From contig NZ_JARRAF010000007.1 in the NCBI RefSeq assembly GCF_030129945.1, positions 156,252 through 220,251 of the forward strand: 64,000 nt of DNA, written 5' to 3'. How positions within the stretch are numbered: position 1 is the first letter of the stretch; every line of letters begins with the position of its first letter. Source of the stretch: Parachitinimonas caeni. Its GTDB lineage: Bacteria; Pseudomonadota; Gammaproteobacteria; Burkholderiales; Chitinimonadaceae. Below, in pieces: positions 44,123 through 51,926 of this stretch. Under the pieces are notes generated by a model. That model saw only the letters and a list, made by a program, of their open reading frames with translations. It did not search any database and was not told where the DNA came from. The position numbers were made by a program, and so were the translations under genes.

Positions 44123-44144
44123 AATTTCATTTTTTACTGAAATT
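44123..44144. promoter_or_regulatory. Inverted-repeat operator AATTTC-N10-GAAATT, site 2
   Basis: AATTTC (44123-44128), 10 nt, GAAATT (44139-44144), 5 nt before the ATG at 44150. It has the same arms and spacing as site 1. It suggests that the regulator at 43151 also controls this transcription unit. Confidence 0.65.
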
Positions 44145-44149
44145 TCAAA

Positions 44150-45415
44150 ATGAACACTATCCATCCCCATCGCAAGGCACTGGTGCTTGGTAGCTGTGGC
44201 ACCCTGGGCCGAGCCATCACCCAGGCGCTGACTGCTGCTGGCTGGCAGGTGTGCGGTGCCGGTCGCCAACCTTCACCACACTGGCAAGGCGACTGGGTGA
44301 CCCTTGATCTCGCAGCGGCCGACCTCGGCCCTTGGGTGGAACAACTGGCCGCATTTGATCTGGTTGTGAATTGTGTCGGCATCTTCACCGAAGCCCGGGC
44401 CGGTGACTTTGACCGGCTGCACCGGCTTGGCCCCGCGGTGCTGGCTGAAGCCTGCCAACTCACCGGCTGTCGCCTGATCCATCTTTCTGCCCTGGGTAGC
44501 GCAACGGATGCCCCAACCGCCTACTGGCGCAGCAAGGCAGCGGGAGATGGTGCGATCCTGGCCAGTGGGGCGGATGCGGTGATTGTGCGGCCGTCGCTGG
44601 TTTTCAGCCCGGAGGGTGCCAGCAGCCGGCTGTTCCTGACGCTGGCCAGCCTGCCGGCCTTGTTATTGCCCGGCGCCGGTCAGCAGCTGGTGCAACCACT
44701 GCATAGTGCCGATCTGGCAGAACTGGTGTGCCACCTGGCCGAAGGGGCACAGCAAGGTATCGTCAACGCGGTGGGCCCGCGGCCGCTACGTCTGCGCGAC
44801 TATCTATCGGCCCTGGCACTCGGCATGCAGTGGCCTGTCCCCCGGATCGTGCCGATACCAAGTGGTCTATCGAAAGGGCTGGCGACACTGGCCGGGCTTC
44901 TTCCCGGCAGCCTGCTCAATCGCGACAGCCTGCGTATGCTCGACAGCGGCCACAGTGCCGACCCGGCCCCGGTCGTCCAATGGCTGGGACGACCTTTGCG
45001 CGAGGCGACCAGCTTCGCCAGCCCAGACAACCGGGCAAGCGCGATATTGGGCTGGAGCATGCCGCTGTTCCGCTTTGTGATGGCTTTTGTCTGGTTGTGG
45101 ACGGCGTATGTGTCGTGGTTCGCCTACCCACACGGCCCCAGCCTGGGCTGGCTCGCGGCCTGTGGCATTCCTGCAGACTGGCAGAAACCCACGCTGGCCG
45201 CCGCCAGCCTGACCGACGCGGTGTTGGGCTGCCTGCTGCTTTGGCGCCCCCCTCGCTGGATCTGGTCGCTGCAGATTGCACTGGTGGCCGGCTACAGCCT
45301 GCTGCTGACGCTCTTTCTACCGGATTTCTGGTTTCACCCCTTTGGCCCCCTGAGCAAGAACCTGCCAATCCTGGCTGGACTGCTACTGGCCTGGGCCCAT
45401 TATCGGAGGCAATGA
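44150..45415 (+). CDS. SDR-type NAD(P)-binding protein fused to DoxX-like membrane domain
   Basis: A 421-residue protein. The N-terminal ~290 residues are an atypical extended SDR: LVLGSCGTLGRAITQALTAAGW (Rossmann G-rich loop), LVVNCVGIFTEA, LIHLSALGS and AYWRSKAAGDGAI (YxxxK). The C-terminal ~130 residues contain four TM helices of DoxX-like type (FRFVMAFVWLWTAYVSWFAYPHG, and AASLTDAVLGCLLLWRPP). This fusion occurs elsewhere in similar clusters. A role in membrane lipid or quinone chemistry is possible but unproven. The next gene starts 1 nt after its stop. Confidence 0.87.
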   Translation: MNTIHPHRKALVLGSCGTLGRAITQALTAAGWQVCGAGRQPSPHWQGDWVTLDLAAADLGPWVEQLAAFDLVVNCVGIFTEARAGDFDRLHRLGPAVLAEACQLTGCRLIHLSALGSATDAPTAYWRSKAAGDGAILASGADAVIVRPSLVFSPEGASSRLFLTLASLPALLLPGAGQQLVQPLHSADLAELVCHLAEGAQQGIVNAVGPRPLRLRDYLSALALGMQWPVPRIVPIPSGLSKGLATLAGLLPGSLLNRDSLRMLDSGHSADPAPVVQWLGRPLREATSFASPDNRASAILGWSMPLFRFVMAFVWLWTAYVSWFAYPHGPSLGWLAACGIPADWQKPTLAAASLTDAVLGCLLLWRPPRWIWSLQIALVAGYSLLLTLFLPDFWFHPFGPLSKNLPILAGLLLAWAHYRRQ

Positions 45416-45416
45416 C

Positions 45417-45902
45417 ATGGACTACCTGACCATGAAATGGCTGCACATCCTGTCATCCACCATCCTGTTCGGCACGGGTATCGGAACTGCGTTTTATATG
45501 TTTGTCGCCAACCGCAGTGGCGATCTGCGCGCCATCAGCGTGGTGACGCGCTGGGTGGTACGGGCGGACTGGGTATTCACCGGCAGCACCGTGATTTTCC
45601 AGCCACTGTCGGGCTGGTGGATGGCCCAACAGGCCGGCTTTGAATTCGGCTTCGGCCTGGCCAATACCCCGCTTAACTGGCTGGGCCTGACCGTGCTGCT
45701 CTACGTCATGGCCGGTGCCTGCTGGCTGCCGGTGGTGTGGCTGCAGATCAGGATGCGTGACATGGCAGCCAGCGCCCTGGCCAGCGGCCATGCCTTGCCT
45801 GCACGTTACTGGCGGTACGAAAAGATCTGGTGCGTCCTGGGCATTCCCGCCTTCACCAGCCTGGTCTGGGTATTCCACCTGATGGTGGTAAAGACCATAT
45901 GA
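45417..45902 (+). CDS. DUF2269 family membrane protein
   Basis: A 161-residue protein with four TM helices. The DUF2269 N-terminus is visible: YLTMKWLHILSSTILFGTGIGTAFYMF, with conserved His, then TRWVVRADWVFTGSTVIFQPLSG and the C-terminal YWRYEKIWCVLGIPAF. The conserved His, Asp and Trp residues could coordinate haem or metal, but the function is unknown. Its stop overlaps the next start (ATGA). Confidence 0.88.
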   Translation: MDYLTMKWLHILSSTILFGTGIGTAFYMFVANRSGDLRAISVVTRWVVRADWVFTGSTVIFQPLSGWWMAQQAGFEFGFGLANTPLNWLGLTVLLYVMAGACWLPVVWLQIRMRDMAASALASGHALPARYWRYEKIWCVLGIPAFTSLVWVFHLMVVKTI

Positions 45903-46342
45903 ACACCCCACGCTTTCGCCAGGTCTGCTGCATCTGGCTGGGCATCGCCTGTATCAGTCATGTGCTGATTGGTGCCCTGTTGCCAGTACTGGCCCAACTG
46001 CCAGCCCTGCAGCCCTATCACGAATCCATCGAGCGGGCGTTCTGGGGAACGATTGCCCCTGCCGCTGCCCGCCAGCAGCAGATCTGGTGGATCAGTCTGT
46101 TTGGCGCCACGGTACAGGGCGTAGGCATCTGGATGCTGGGCCTGGTGATCTGGGGCTGGCGTAGCCGTGCGGTGGCAGCATGGTGGTGGCTATTGGCAGG
46201 TCTGCTGTGGTGGGCGCCGCAGGATATGTGGATCTCCTGGCAGATCCGCAATCAGGCGCATGTTGTGGCCGATCTCTTCGCACTGATCACCCTCTTGCCA
46301 CCCTTGCTCTGGCTAATTCGTCATGATCGAAACACTACTTGA
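45899..46342 (+). CDS. Four-TM hypothetical membrane protein
   Basis: A 147-residue protein from the ATG at 45899, overlapping the DUF2269 gene by 4 nt. Four hydrophobic segments are seen: ACISHVLIGALLPVLAQL, WWISLFGATVQGVGIWMLGLVIWGW, AWWWLLAGLLWW and ALITLLPPLLWLI. It is rich in Trp. I do not assign a family beyond cell-division-inhibitor-associated small membrane proteins. The context suggests a membrane complex with its neighbours. Confidence 0.75.
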   Translation: MNTPRFRQVCCIWLGIACISHVLIGALLPVLAQLPALQPYHESIERAFWGTIAPAAARQQQIWWISLFGATVQGVGIWMLGLVIWGWRSRAVAAWWWLLAGLLWWAPQDMWISWQIRNQAHVVADLFALITLLPPLLWLIRHDRNTT

Positions 46343-46356
46343 AAGGAGCTGAAGCC

Positions 46357-47835
46357 ATGAGCACAGCGATTCTTTATCTATTAGTTGTCCAGGGCCTGCT
46401 CGGCGCTGCCGATGTCCTGATCAACCATGAATTGCGCGAGGGCTTGCCCGCTCGCGCCAGCGCCCGGACCGAGCAAGCATTGCATGGTGTGCGCGAGCTA
46501 TTGTATGCCGTGGTGTTTGCCGGGTTGGCCTGGTTTGAGTGGCGCGGCATCTGGGCCGCCCTGTTCGGTGGCGTGCTACTGATAGAGGTCGTGCTCACCG
46601 CCTGGGATTTCGTCGAAGAAGACCGTACGCGCCGCCTTTCCGCCACTGAGCGCGTCATGCATCTGGTGCTGAGCATGGGCGGAGGCGCCTATGTGGCGCT
46701 GCTCGTGCCGATTCTGTTGACCTGGGGGCAAGAAGCCAATCAATTATTGCGGGTAGACCACGGCATCGCCAGCCGCTTGCTGAGTCTGCTGGCCATCGGC
46801 GTGTTTGCCTGGGGAGTCCGGGATCTAATCGCCGCGTTGCAAACGCACCGCACGCCGACGACTCCGCCGCTCGACTTTGGCCCCGAGCCTCGTCACGTGC
46901 TGATTACCGGCGCCACCGGCTTTATCGGTAGCCGTCTGGTAAACAGTCTGCTGGCCGCAGGCCACCGCGTGACGGTCCTGGCCCGGCAACCGCTGGCAGC
47001 CAGCATCTTGTTTCAGGGTCAGGTACGGGCGGTCGCCACTTTGGAGGAGATCGGCGATGCCGAACGGCTTGATGCCATCATCAACCTCGCCGGCGCCCCC
47101 GTCATCGGCCCTCGCTGGACCCCTTCACGCAAAGCCACGCTGCTAGCCAGCCGTGTCGTCACTACCAACGCCATCGGCCAGCTGTTACGCCGGCTGACCC
47201 ACGCGCCGGAGGTATTGATCAATGGCTCGGCGATTGGCTATTACGGTGCACGCGGTGACGAGGCGATCAGCGAGAATGGTGCGCCCCAGAATGTGTTCAT
47301 GTCCGAACTATGTCAGCGCTGGGAAGCCGCAGCCCAAACCGCCAGCCAGGGCCGCTGCCGCCTGGTGATCTTCCGGCTCGGCATCGTGTTTGGGCAAGGA
47401 GGGGCACTCCCCAAGCTGCTGCTGCCTTTCCGCCTGCGCAGTGGTGGTCGCATGGGTAACGGTCAGCAATATATGAGCTGGGTGCATGTCGAGGATGTAC
47501 TGGCCGCCTTCGCGCTGGCCATGCGCGACACCCGTCTGCTGGGCATCTATAACCTGACAGCACCCGAATCAGTCCGTCAGGCCGAATTTGCCGACGTCTG
47601 CGCCCGCCGTTTTGTGGGCGGACGATCGTGGTTCCATCTGCCGGCTTTCGCCTTCCGCAGCCTGCTTGGCGAGGCCGCCACGCTATTTGTCGAGGGTCAA
47701 CGCGTGGTACCACTCAAACTGCTCCGGCATGGGTTTCACTTCCGTTACCCAACCCTGGTCAGCGCTTTGGATGCACAGCTCGGCCATCGCCGCAGCCCCT
47801 TGCCCGTCACAACTGCACACCAGAAGGCTCACTGA
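46357..47835 (+). CDS. TIGR01777-type epimerase fused to N-terminal membrane domain
   Basis: A 492-residue protein from the ATG at 46357 (AAGGAGC upstream). The N-terminal ~165 residues carry four TM helices. Then comes an extended-SDR domain of the TIGR01777/YfcH kind: HVLITGATGFIGSRLVNSLLAAGHRVTVLAR, IINLAGAPVIGPRW, LINGSAIGYYG, VIFRLGIVFGQGGALPK, and MGNGQQYMSWVHVEDV. YfcH-like proteins are NADP-binding with unknown substrate. The usual family length is ~300, so the membrane part is an addition. It is the last gene of the 43.7-47.8 kb group. Confidence 0.88.
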   Translation: MSTAILYLLVVQGLLGAADVLINHELREGLPARASARTEQALHGVRELLYAVVFAGLAWFEWRGIWAALFGGVLLIEVVLTAWDFVEEDRTRRLSATERVMHLVLSMGGGAYVALLVPILLTWGQEANQLLRVDHGIASRLLSLLAIGVFAWGVRDLIAALQTHRTPTTPPLDFGPEPRHVLITGATGFIGSRLVNSLLAAGHRVTVLARQPLAASILFQGQVRAVATLEEIGDAERLDAIINLAGAPVIGPRWTPSRKATLLASRVVTTNAIGQLLRRLTHAPEVLINGSAIGYYGARGDEAISENGAPQNVFMSELCQRWEAAAQTASQGRCRLVIFRLGIVFGQGGALPKLLLPFRLRSGGRMGNGQQYMSWVHVEDVLAAFALAMRDTRLLGIYNLTAPESVRQAEFADVCARRFVGGRSWFHLPAFAFRSLLGEAATLFVEGQRVVPLKLLRHGFHFRYPTLVSALDAQLGHRRSPLPVTTAHQKAH

Positions 47836-47849
47836 TCCGGAATAAAAAA

Positions 47850-47878
47850 ATGCCCCATCCGTGGTGATGGGGCATTTC
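47850..47878 (+). terminator. Terminator of the SDR/membrane operon
   Basis: Stem ATGCCCCATC / GATGGGGCAT with loop CGTGGT. The T run is weak on the + strand; on the - strand it is followed by TTTTTTTATT, so it may be bidirectional and also serve the RHS remnant. Confidence 0.8.
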
Positions 47879-47980
47879 GCTTGACGCTGTCGTTGTTTGT
47901 TTTGCGATTCGGCTTTGGTATTTGTTTTTGGAGTCACATCCGTTTGTGGGTGTGACGCCTGAGAATGCCGGATTCTCGGT

Positions 47981-48409
47981 TCAGTTCAGTACAAAAGGCA
48001 TCTGCTCGCTGGCACCATCCAGCACCGCAGACAGCCACTCTTCTTCAAGCCGGCCAACCGCCGCCTGCAAGATGCCGTCCGGGTCATGCATGGTTTCAGT
48101 CAGCAAATTACCCCGGCTGTCAAAGGTGTACTCAATGCTGTGGCCTGCGCTATCCCGAATGTGAACCAGGCGCTGTGAGCAGTCGTAGTCGTAAGCCACC
48201 CAACTGCCATCCGGCCAGGTAATCCGCTCAATCTGGCCAATGTCGCCATACTCATAGCGAGTGACTTCAATGCCGGCGGGTAGCTGCCAGTTCGGGCAAG
48301 CATGCGTCACGCTATGGTTGGGCTGCGTCTCGAATACTTCATGGCCCTGCAGAATCATTGCTTCTTGGTTGTTACACATGATGTTCGTTGCGTTGTCTCT
48401 TGTAATCAT
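47981..48409 (-). pseudogene. RHS/YD-repeat remnant
   Basis: An open frame of about 142 codons contains two YD/RHS-type repeats: RYEYGDIGQIERITWPDGSW and YDYDCSQRLVHIRDSAGHSI, then YTFDSRGNLLTETMHDPDG. Intact RHS proteins exceed 1000 residues and end in a toxin tip; this piece has neither the N-terminal anchor nor a PxxxxDPxGL boundary. It is best read as a leftover fragment of a polymorphic toxin. A short expressed protein cannot be excluded. Confidence 0.6.
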
Positions 48410-48460
48410 CTGTCTGCAAGCCACACCGCCATCGGCACCTGGCACTCCCCGCCCGACCAT

Positions 48461-49216
48461 TGCGACGCAGTCGCAAGACAGCCAGACAAACCGGCATGGT
48501 TTTGCAAAACGAGCCGCAGTCTATCGAGAGAAACCCTTACTTCCACTGCCGTTCGTCTGATTCACTGAATATCTTTGTCGGATTATTAGAATATGTGTCA
48601 TATCCGCAACACACCAAGAACACTGTCATTACCATCAGTCGATATTTGATATTTCCCTTAAAAATCAAACAAAATACAACGTCATACGGCATGCCGATAT
48701 GCCAGCACCCATGCAATTTCATCAAGTTTTTCTTGACACAGCTTGATAACGTCATAAGCGCATACTGCATCAGCCTTTTGTCCCGATTTGAAGATCTGGA
48801 ATTCCGACAATACTTAGGCTGCGAAAGCGAAGTCATGCTTCGCAGCTTTCGGTCATTAAGAAACATTAATCAATAGTTCAACTTTTTCTAATTAATATTT
48901 TGACTTCCCGAAATTTTCATGCAAACATCATTATGTCTTTTGCATAAAGGCTTGAGGCTGTATGCAAATGTGCAAGTGCGTATCGGAAGGACGTCGCAAA
49001 CTCGTGACGCGGAACAGCTAGGCGGCCAGAAAGACCGTAAGGAATGGTGCCCAGGCAACGCCGACAAGGTACCGAGCCTTCACCACCACGCCTGACACAT
49101 CAACAGCCGCTCAGAGCCTGCCCAAGATCTGCCATTGTCCTAAACCGGCAACGTCAGTCTTTGAGCGGGCACCCAATACTGGTTGGCCCTTTCACATGCT
49201 TCCGGGAGAACACCCC
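48461..49216. other. AT-rich gene-poor region and leader of the LPMO gene
   Basis: About 750 bp. From ~48540 to ~48950 the DNA is much more AT-rich than its surroundings. It contains only doubtful frames: a 109-codon frame on the minus strand (48537-48866) whose end looks like a truncated lipoprotein signal (RLMVMTVFLVCCG), and an overlapping 138-codon frame on the plus strand. From ~48955 to ~49120 the sequence becomes GC-richer with several short inverted repeats, for example CGTC/GACG near 48990 and CGGCC-agaaa-GACCG. This could be a structured leader. I match it to no riboswitch family. Confidence 0.45.
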
Positions 49217-50347
49217 ATGAAAAATCTGCTTACACCCGCCCTTTTACTGCTAGGCGCCTCGCTGCCTGGAATTGCCCTGGCACACGGCACGCTGGAAATA
49301 CCCGTCAGTCGCGCACTGGGTTGCTACAAGGAAGGGGCGGAAAGCCCGAAGTCGGAAGCCTGTAAGGCTGCCGTCCAGCTTGGCGGGTCACAGGCGCTAT
49401 ATGACTGGAATGCGATCAACCAGAACCCGAATGGCAACCATCAGGCCTTTGTGCCGGATGGCCAGCTGTGCAGCGGTGGCAAGTCACAGTTCAAGGGGAT
49501 GGATCTGGCACGTAATGACTGGCCGGCAACTGCCATCGCGCCAGATGCAAACGGTAACTTCGAGTTCGTCTATCACGGCACCGCCCCGCATGCGACGCAG
49601 TATTTCCGCTTCTATATCACCCGTGATGGCTACAACCCGCTGCAACCACTGAAGTGGTCAGACCTCGAACTGTTTGCCACATCGAAAGGTGGTCAGGTAG
49701 CCAACCAGCGTTATCGTATGTCGCTACCGCTGCCCAAAGGCAAGACTGGCCGCCATATTCTGTACACCGTGTGGCAGCGTTCAGATAGCGCCGAAGCGTT
49801 CTACTCCTGCTCGGATGTGAAATTCTCGGACGATGGTGGCAAACCACCGCAACCCACCAACTGGAAGGAAGTCGGTCAAGTCATGGCACGCCAGGATCTG
49901 GCCGCCGGCAGCAAAGTGACGCTGCGTCTGTTTGATGGCGCCGGACGCGATGCCGCCAAGCACACCATTACGGTCGATGCCGCATCCGGCAAGGCCAATC
50001 AGTGGCCGCTGGCGCTGGCGCAGAACGTCAACAGCAATTCCAGCTTTGCTCGTATCGGTGTTTTTTCGAACGGCAATGTCAGCCCGGTTGCCGATGCCAC
50101 TGCCAACCGTGTGTATGTAGACAAGGCGCATGGCGACCACACCTCGCAGATCGACATCAGCGCACCAGACACCCCTACCCCCAACCCTGGCGGCAATGAG
50201 TGGAAGGAAGGCGCCTCGTATGTCGTTGGCCAGGTGGTCAGCTATCGTCGCGGCAGTTACCGTTGTCTGCAGGCCCACACGGCCTGGGCAGGTGCCAACT
50301 GGAATCCAGCTTCGTCACCAACATTGTGGGAGCCGTTGAGCAAATAA
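49217..50347 (+). CDS. Chitin-active lytic polysaccharide monooxygenase (AA10, GbpA-like)
   Basis: A 376-residue secreted protein from the ATG at 49217 (GGAG upstream). The signal peptide ends ALA, exposing H23 as the mature N-terminal residue (HGTLEIPVSR), the first ligand of the copper histidine brace. The AA10 domain covers ~23-200, including the second-His region VYHGTAPHATQYFRFYI. A GbpA-type middle domain (~215-320) and a C-terminal CBM5/12 chitin-binding module (~328-374, WKEGASYVVGQVVSYRRGSYRC and a final W) follow. Family knowledge predicts oxidative cleavage of crystalline chitin and adhesion to GlcNAc surfaces. Confidence 0.95.
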   Translation: MKNLLTPALLLLGASLPGIALAHGTLEIPVSRALGCYKEGAESPKSEACKAAVQLGGSQALYDWNAINQNPNGNHQAFVPDGQLCSGGKSQFKGMDLARNDWPATAIAPDANGNFEFVYHGTAPHATQYFRFYITRDGYNPLQPLKWSDLELFATSKGGQVANQRYRMSLPLPKGKTGRHILYTVWQRSDSAEAFYSCSDVKFSDDGGKPPQPTNWKEVGQVMARQDLAAGSKVTLRLFDGAGRDAAKHTITVDAASGKANQWPLALAQNVNSNSSFARIGVFSNGNVSPVADATANRVYVDKAHGDHTSQIDISAPDTPTPNPGGNEWKEGASYVVGQVVSYRRGSYRCLQAHTAWAGANWNPASSPTLWEPLSK

Positions 50348-50374
50348 CGGCTCATCGGCGAGCGCCTCTGCAAC

Positions 50375-50426
50375 GCCATGCCCAACAAAAACCACAGCCT
50401 AGGCTGTGGTTTTTGTTGGGCATGGC
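50375..50426. terminator. 52-bp perfect palindrome, probable bidirectional terminator
   Basis: A loopless perfect inverted repeat with arms of 26 bp centred at 50400/50401. The core GGCTGTGGTTTTTGTT reads the same on both strands, so each strand gives a GC stem followed by TTTTTGTT. It lies between the convergent LPMO and exosortase genes. The arm length is far above that needed for termination. Confidence 0.85.
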
Positions 50427-50479
50427 ATCCTAGGCCGCACTCATCCAGCCTTGCTCTATCCCAAATCCCGATCCTGCCC

Positions 50480-50527
50480 ACAGAGTTTCACCAGAACACA
50501 ATCTGCAAACCTGACGTCAACAGAGCC
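50480..50527 (-). repeat. GGCTCTGTTGACGT-family repeat, copy 5 (one end)
   Basis: On the minus strand it begins GGCTCTGTTGACGTCAGG, then TTTGCAGATTGTGTTC, preceded by TA (50528-50529). It matches copies at 14525 and 24376 over ~35 bp. The remainder diverges. The exosortase stop is 19 nt upstream on the same strand, so here the repeat does not form the stop codon. Confidence 0.7.
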
Positions 50528-50545
50528 TAGATATCGGCAAGGCGG

Positions 50546-51922
50546 TCAAATCGGCCGGGCGGTCGTCACCACCTGCCATGGGCCAGTGGATTCGCCAGTC
50601 TGGGCAGACCAATACCAGGCCGAAACATCTGTGAAAGTGCGGCCCTGCCGGTCTTCGATCAACTCACACACGTGCAGCCTCCGGTCACCCTTGCGGGCAA
50701 TGAAGCAGCGTTGCAGCTTGGGCGCACGCAGATGGCTATCTGGCCGTTGCAGCAATCCGATCGCTGAAATCTGATAGCCCAGGCCACGAAAGCAGTCGCT
50801 GGCAGGGTGCAGCTTGCGGGTGGCGACATTCACCTGCCGAAGCGTGACGACTTGCTCGCCGTTGTCGAAGCGGCCAATCGCGCCGGGAAAGCTTGCCAGG
50901 AAGGCACGCTCCACACTGCTCAAGGCCAGCGGGCGTAAAGGGCGGCCATCGAAGTGGCTCGGCCATTCCACCATGACCGGGCCGACGTGATCTGGCATGG
51001 CATTGGCCCGGCCTGTCCACGGGCTCAGGCAGAGTACCGCGGCAAAGCCAACTGCCAGCGCGGCCTGCAGGCGGGGATGTGAGCGATCTTTCCAGCCAAG
51101 CGGCAAAGCAGCAGGCATGACCCTATGCACCTGGCTCACCGCCCCAGCCATCAGGCGCAAGACCAGACCACAGACCCCCGCAAATACCACGAGGCCCGTG
51201 GCTTCGTGCGTCCAGGCGGGCCAGGCCACCAGACCACTCTCTTTCACCACCAGCACACTGTTACGCACAATATTGCCGCTGAGCACGATGACGCCCACCC
51301 AAGGCAGGCGCCCCAGAAACTGCCGGTCTGCAAGCCGGAACCAGCCCGCCGTCGCGCAGGCGGTAAAGTAGGCCATCCAGCCCATCTGTACGCCAGAACA
51401 CGGCGCATCCACCATCACCAGCTGTCCGGCCAGAGCCAGTGCGCTGCCCTGACGCTCAACCGCGATGCCAACCAGACGCAGCAATTGTGCTGTCGCCTCT
51501 GCGGTCAGCACCCGCAACGGGTATCCGGCAAAGAATTGCAGCGAAGAGATGATCGGCAAGGCGAGCCAGCCCAAACCCAGCCACGGCAATACGGCCAGAC
51601 CTGTCGGGCGGATGGCCAGTGCGGTCAGCAGCACGGCCGCCACCGCCCATACCGCACGGATCAAGGGGGGCAACAGGTTGCCACTGGCGGCGGTCACCAC
51701 GGTCAGCAGCAACGCCCCGGCCAGTGCCGGCAGGCGCGGTGAGCGGCGCAGAGCCAACCGATCCCGCCAGACCAATGCCAGCAAGACCAGTAGCGCGACC
51801 AGGCCCAGCGGGTCATCCGAACCATCCCGCATTCGCGCGAATGCCCAAGCCCAGATCGGCCATAGTGGCAACACCGACAACAGTAACCAGCTCCAGCCGG
51901 GCAAACGGTTGAGGCCTTGCAT
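50546..51922 (-). CDS. Exosortase family transpeptidase
   Basis: A 458-residue polytopic membrane protein from the ATG at 51922 (GGAG 8 nt upstream, within the end of the preceding gene). The exosortase catalytic residues are visible: Cys175 in VMVDAPCSGVQMG, Arg220 in LSGNIVRNSVLVV and His239 in WTHEATGLVVF. Seven to nine TM helices precede another TM (~300) and a C-terminal periplasmic domain of ~130 residues (CFRGLGYQISAIG). Exosortases cleave PEP-CTERM tails at the outer face of the inner membrane. The gene directly upstream encodes a PEP-CTERM protein, its likely dedicated substrate. Confidence 0.88.
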   Translation of the reverse strand: MQGLNRLPGWSWLLLSVLPLWPIWAWAFARMRDGSDDPLGLVALLVLLALVWRDRLALRRSPRLPALAGALLLTVVTAASGNLLPPLIRAVWAVAAVLLTALAIRPTGLAVLPWLGLGWLALPIISSLQFFAGYPLRVLTAEATAQLLRLVGIAVERQGSALALAGQLVMVDAPCSGVQMGWMAYFTACATAGWFRLADRQFLGRLPWVGVIVLSGNIVRNSVLVVKESGLVAWPAWTHEATGLVVFAGVCGLVLRLMAGAVSQVHRVMPAALPLGWKDRSHPRLQAALAVGFAAVLCLSPWTGRANAMPDHVGPVMVEWPSHFDGRPLRPLALSSVERAFLASFPGAIGRFDNGEQVVTLRQVNVATRKLHPASDCFRGLGYQISAIGLLQRPDSHLRAPKLQRCFIARKGDRRLHVCELIEDRQGRTFTDVSAWYWSAQTGESTGPWQVVTTARPI

Positions 51923-51926
51923 GGCT

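Noticed and set aside
48460..48876. A 138-codon plus-strand frame in the AT-rich region
   Set aside because: No ribosome site, no family, overlaps a similar frame on the other strand.
48955..49130. c-di-GMP-I riboswitch before the LPMO gene
   Set aside because: The GGGCAAACC and GGGACGCAAAGCC core segments are absent; only loose similarity remains.
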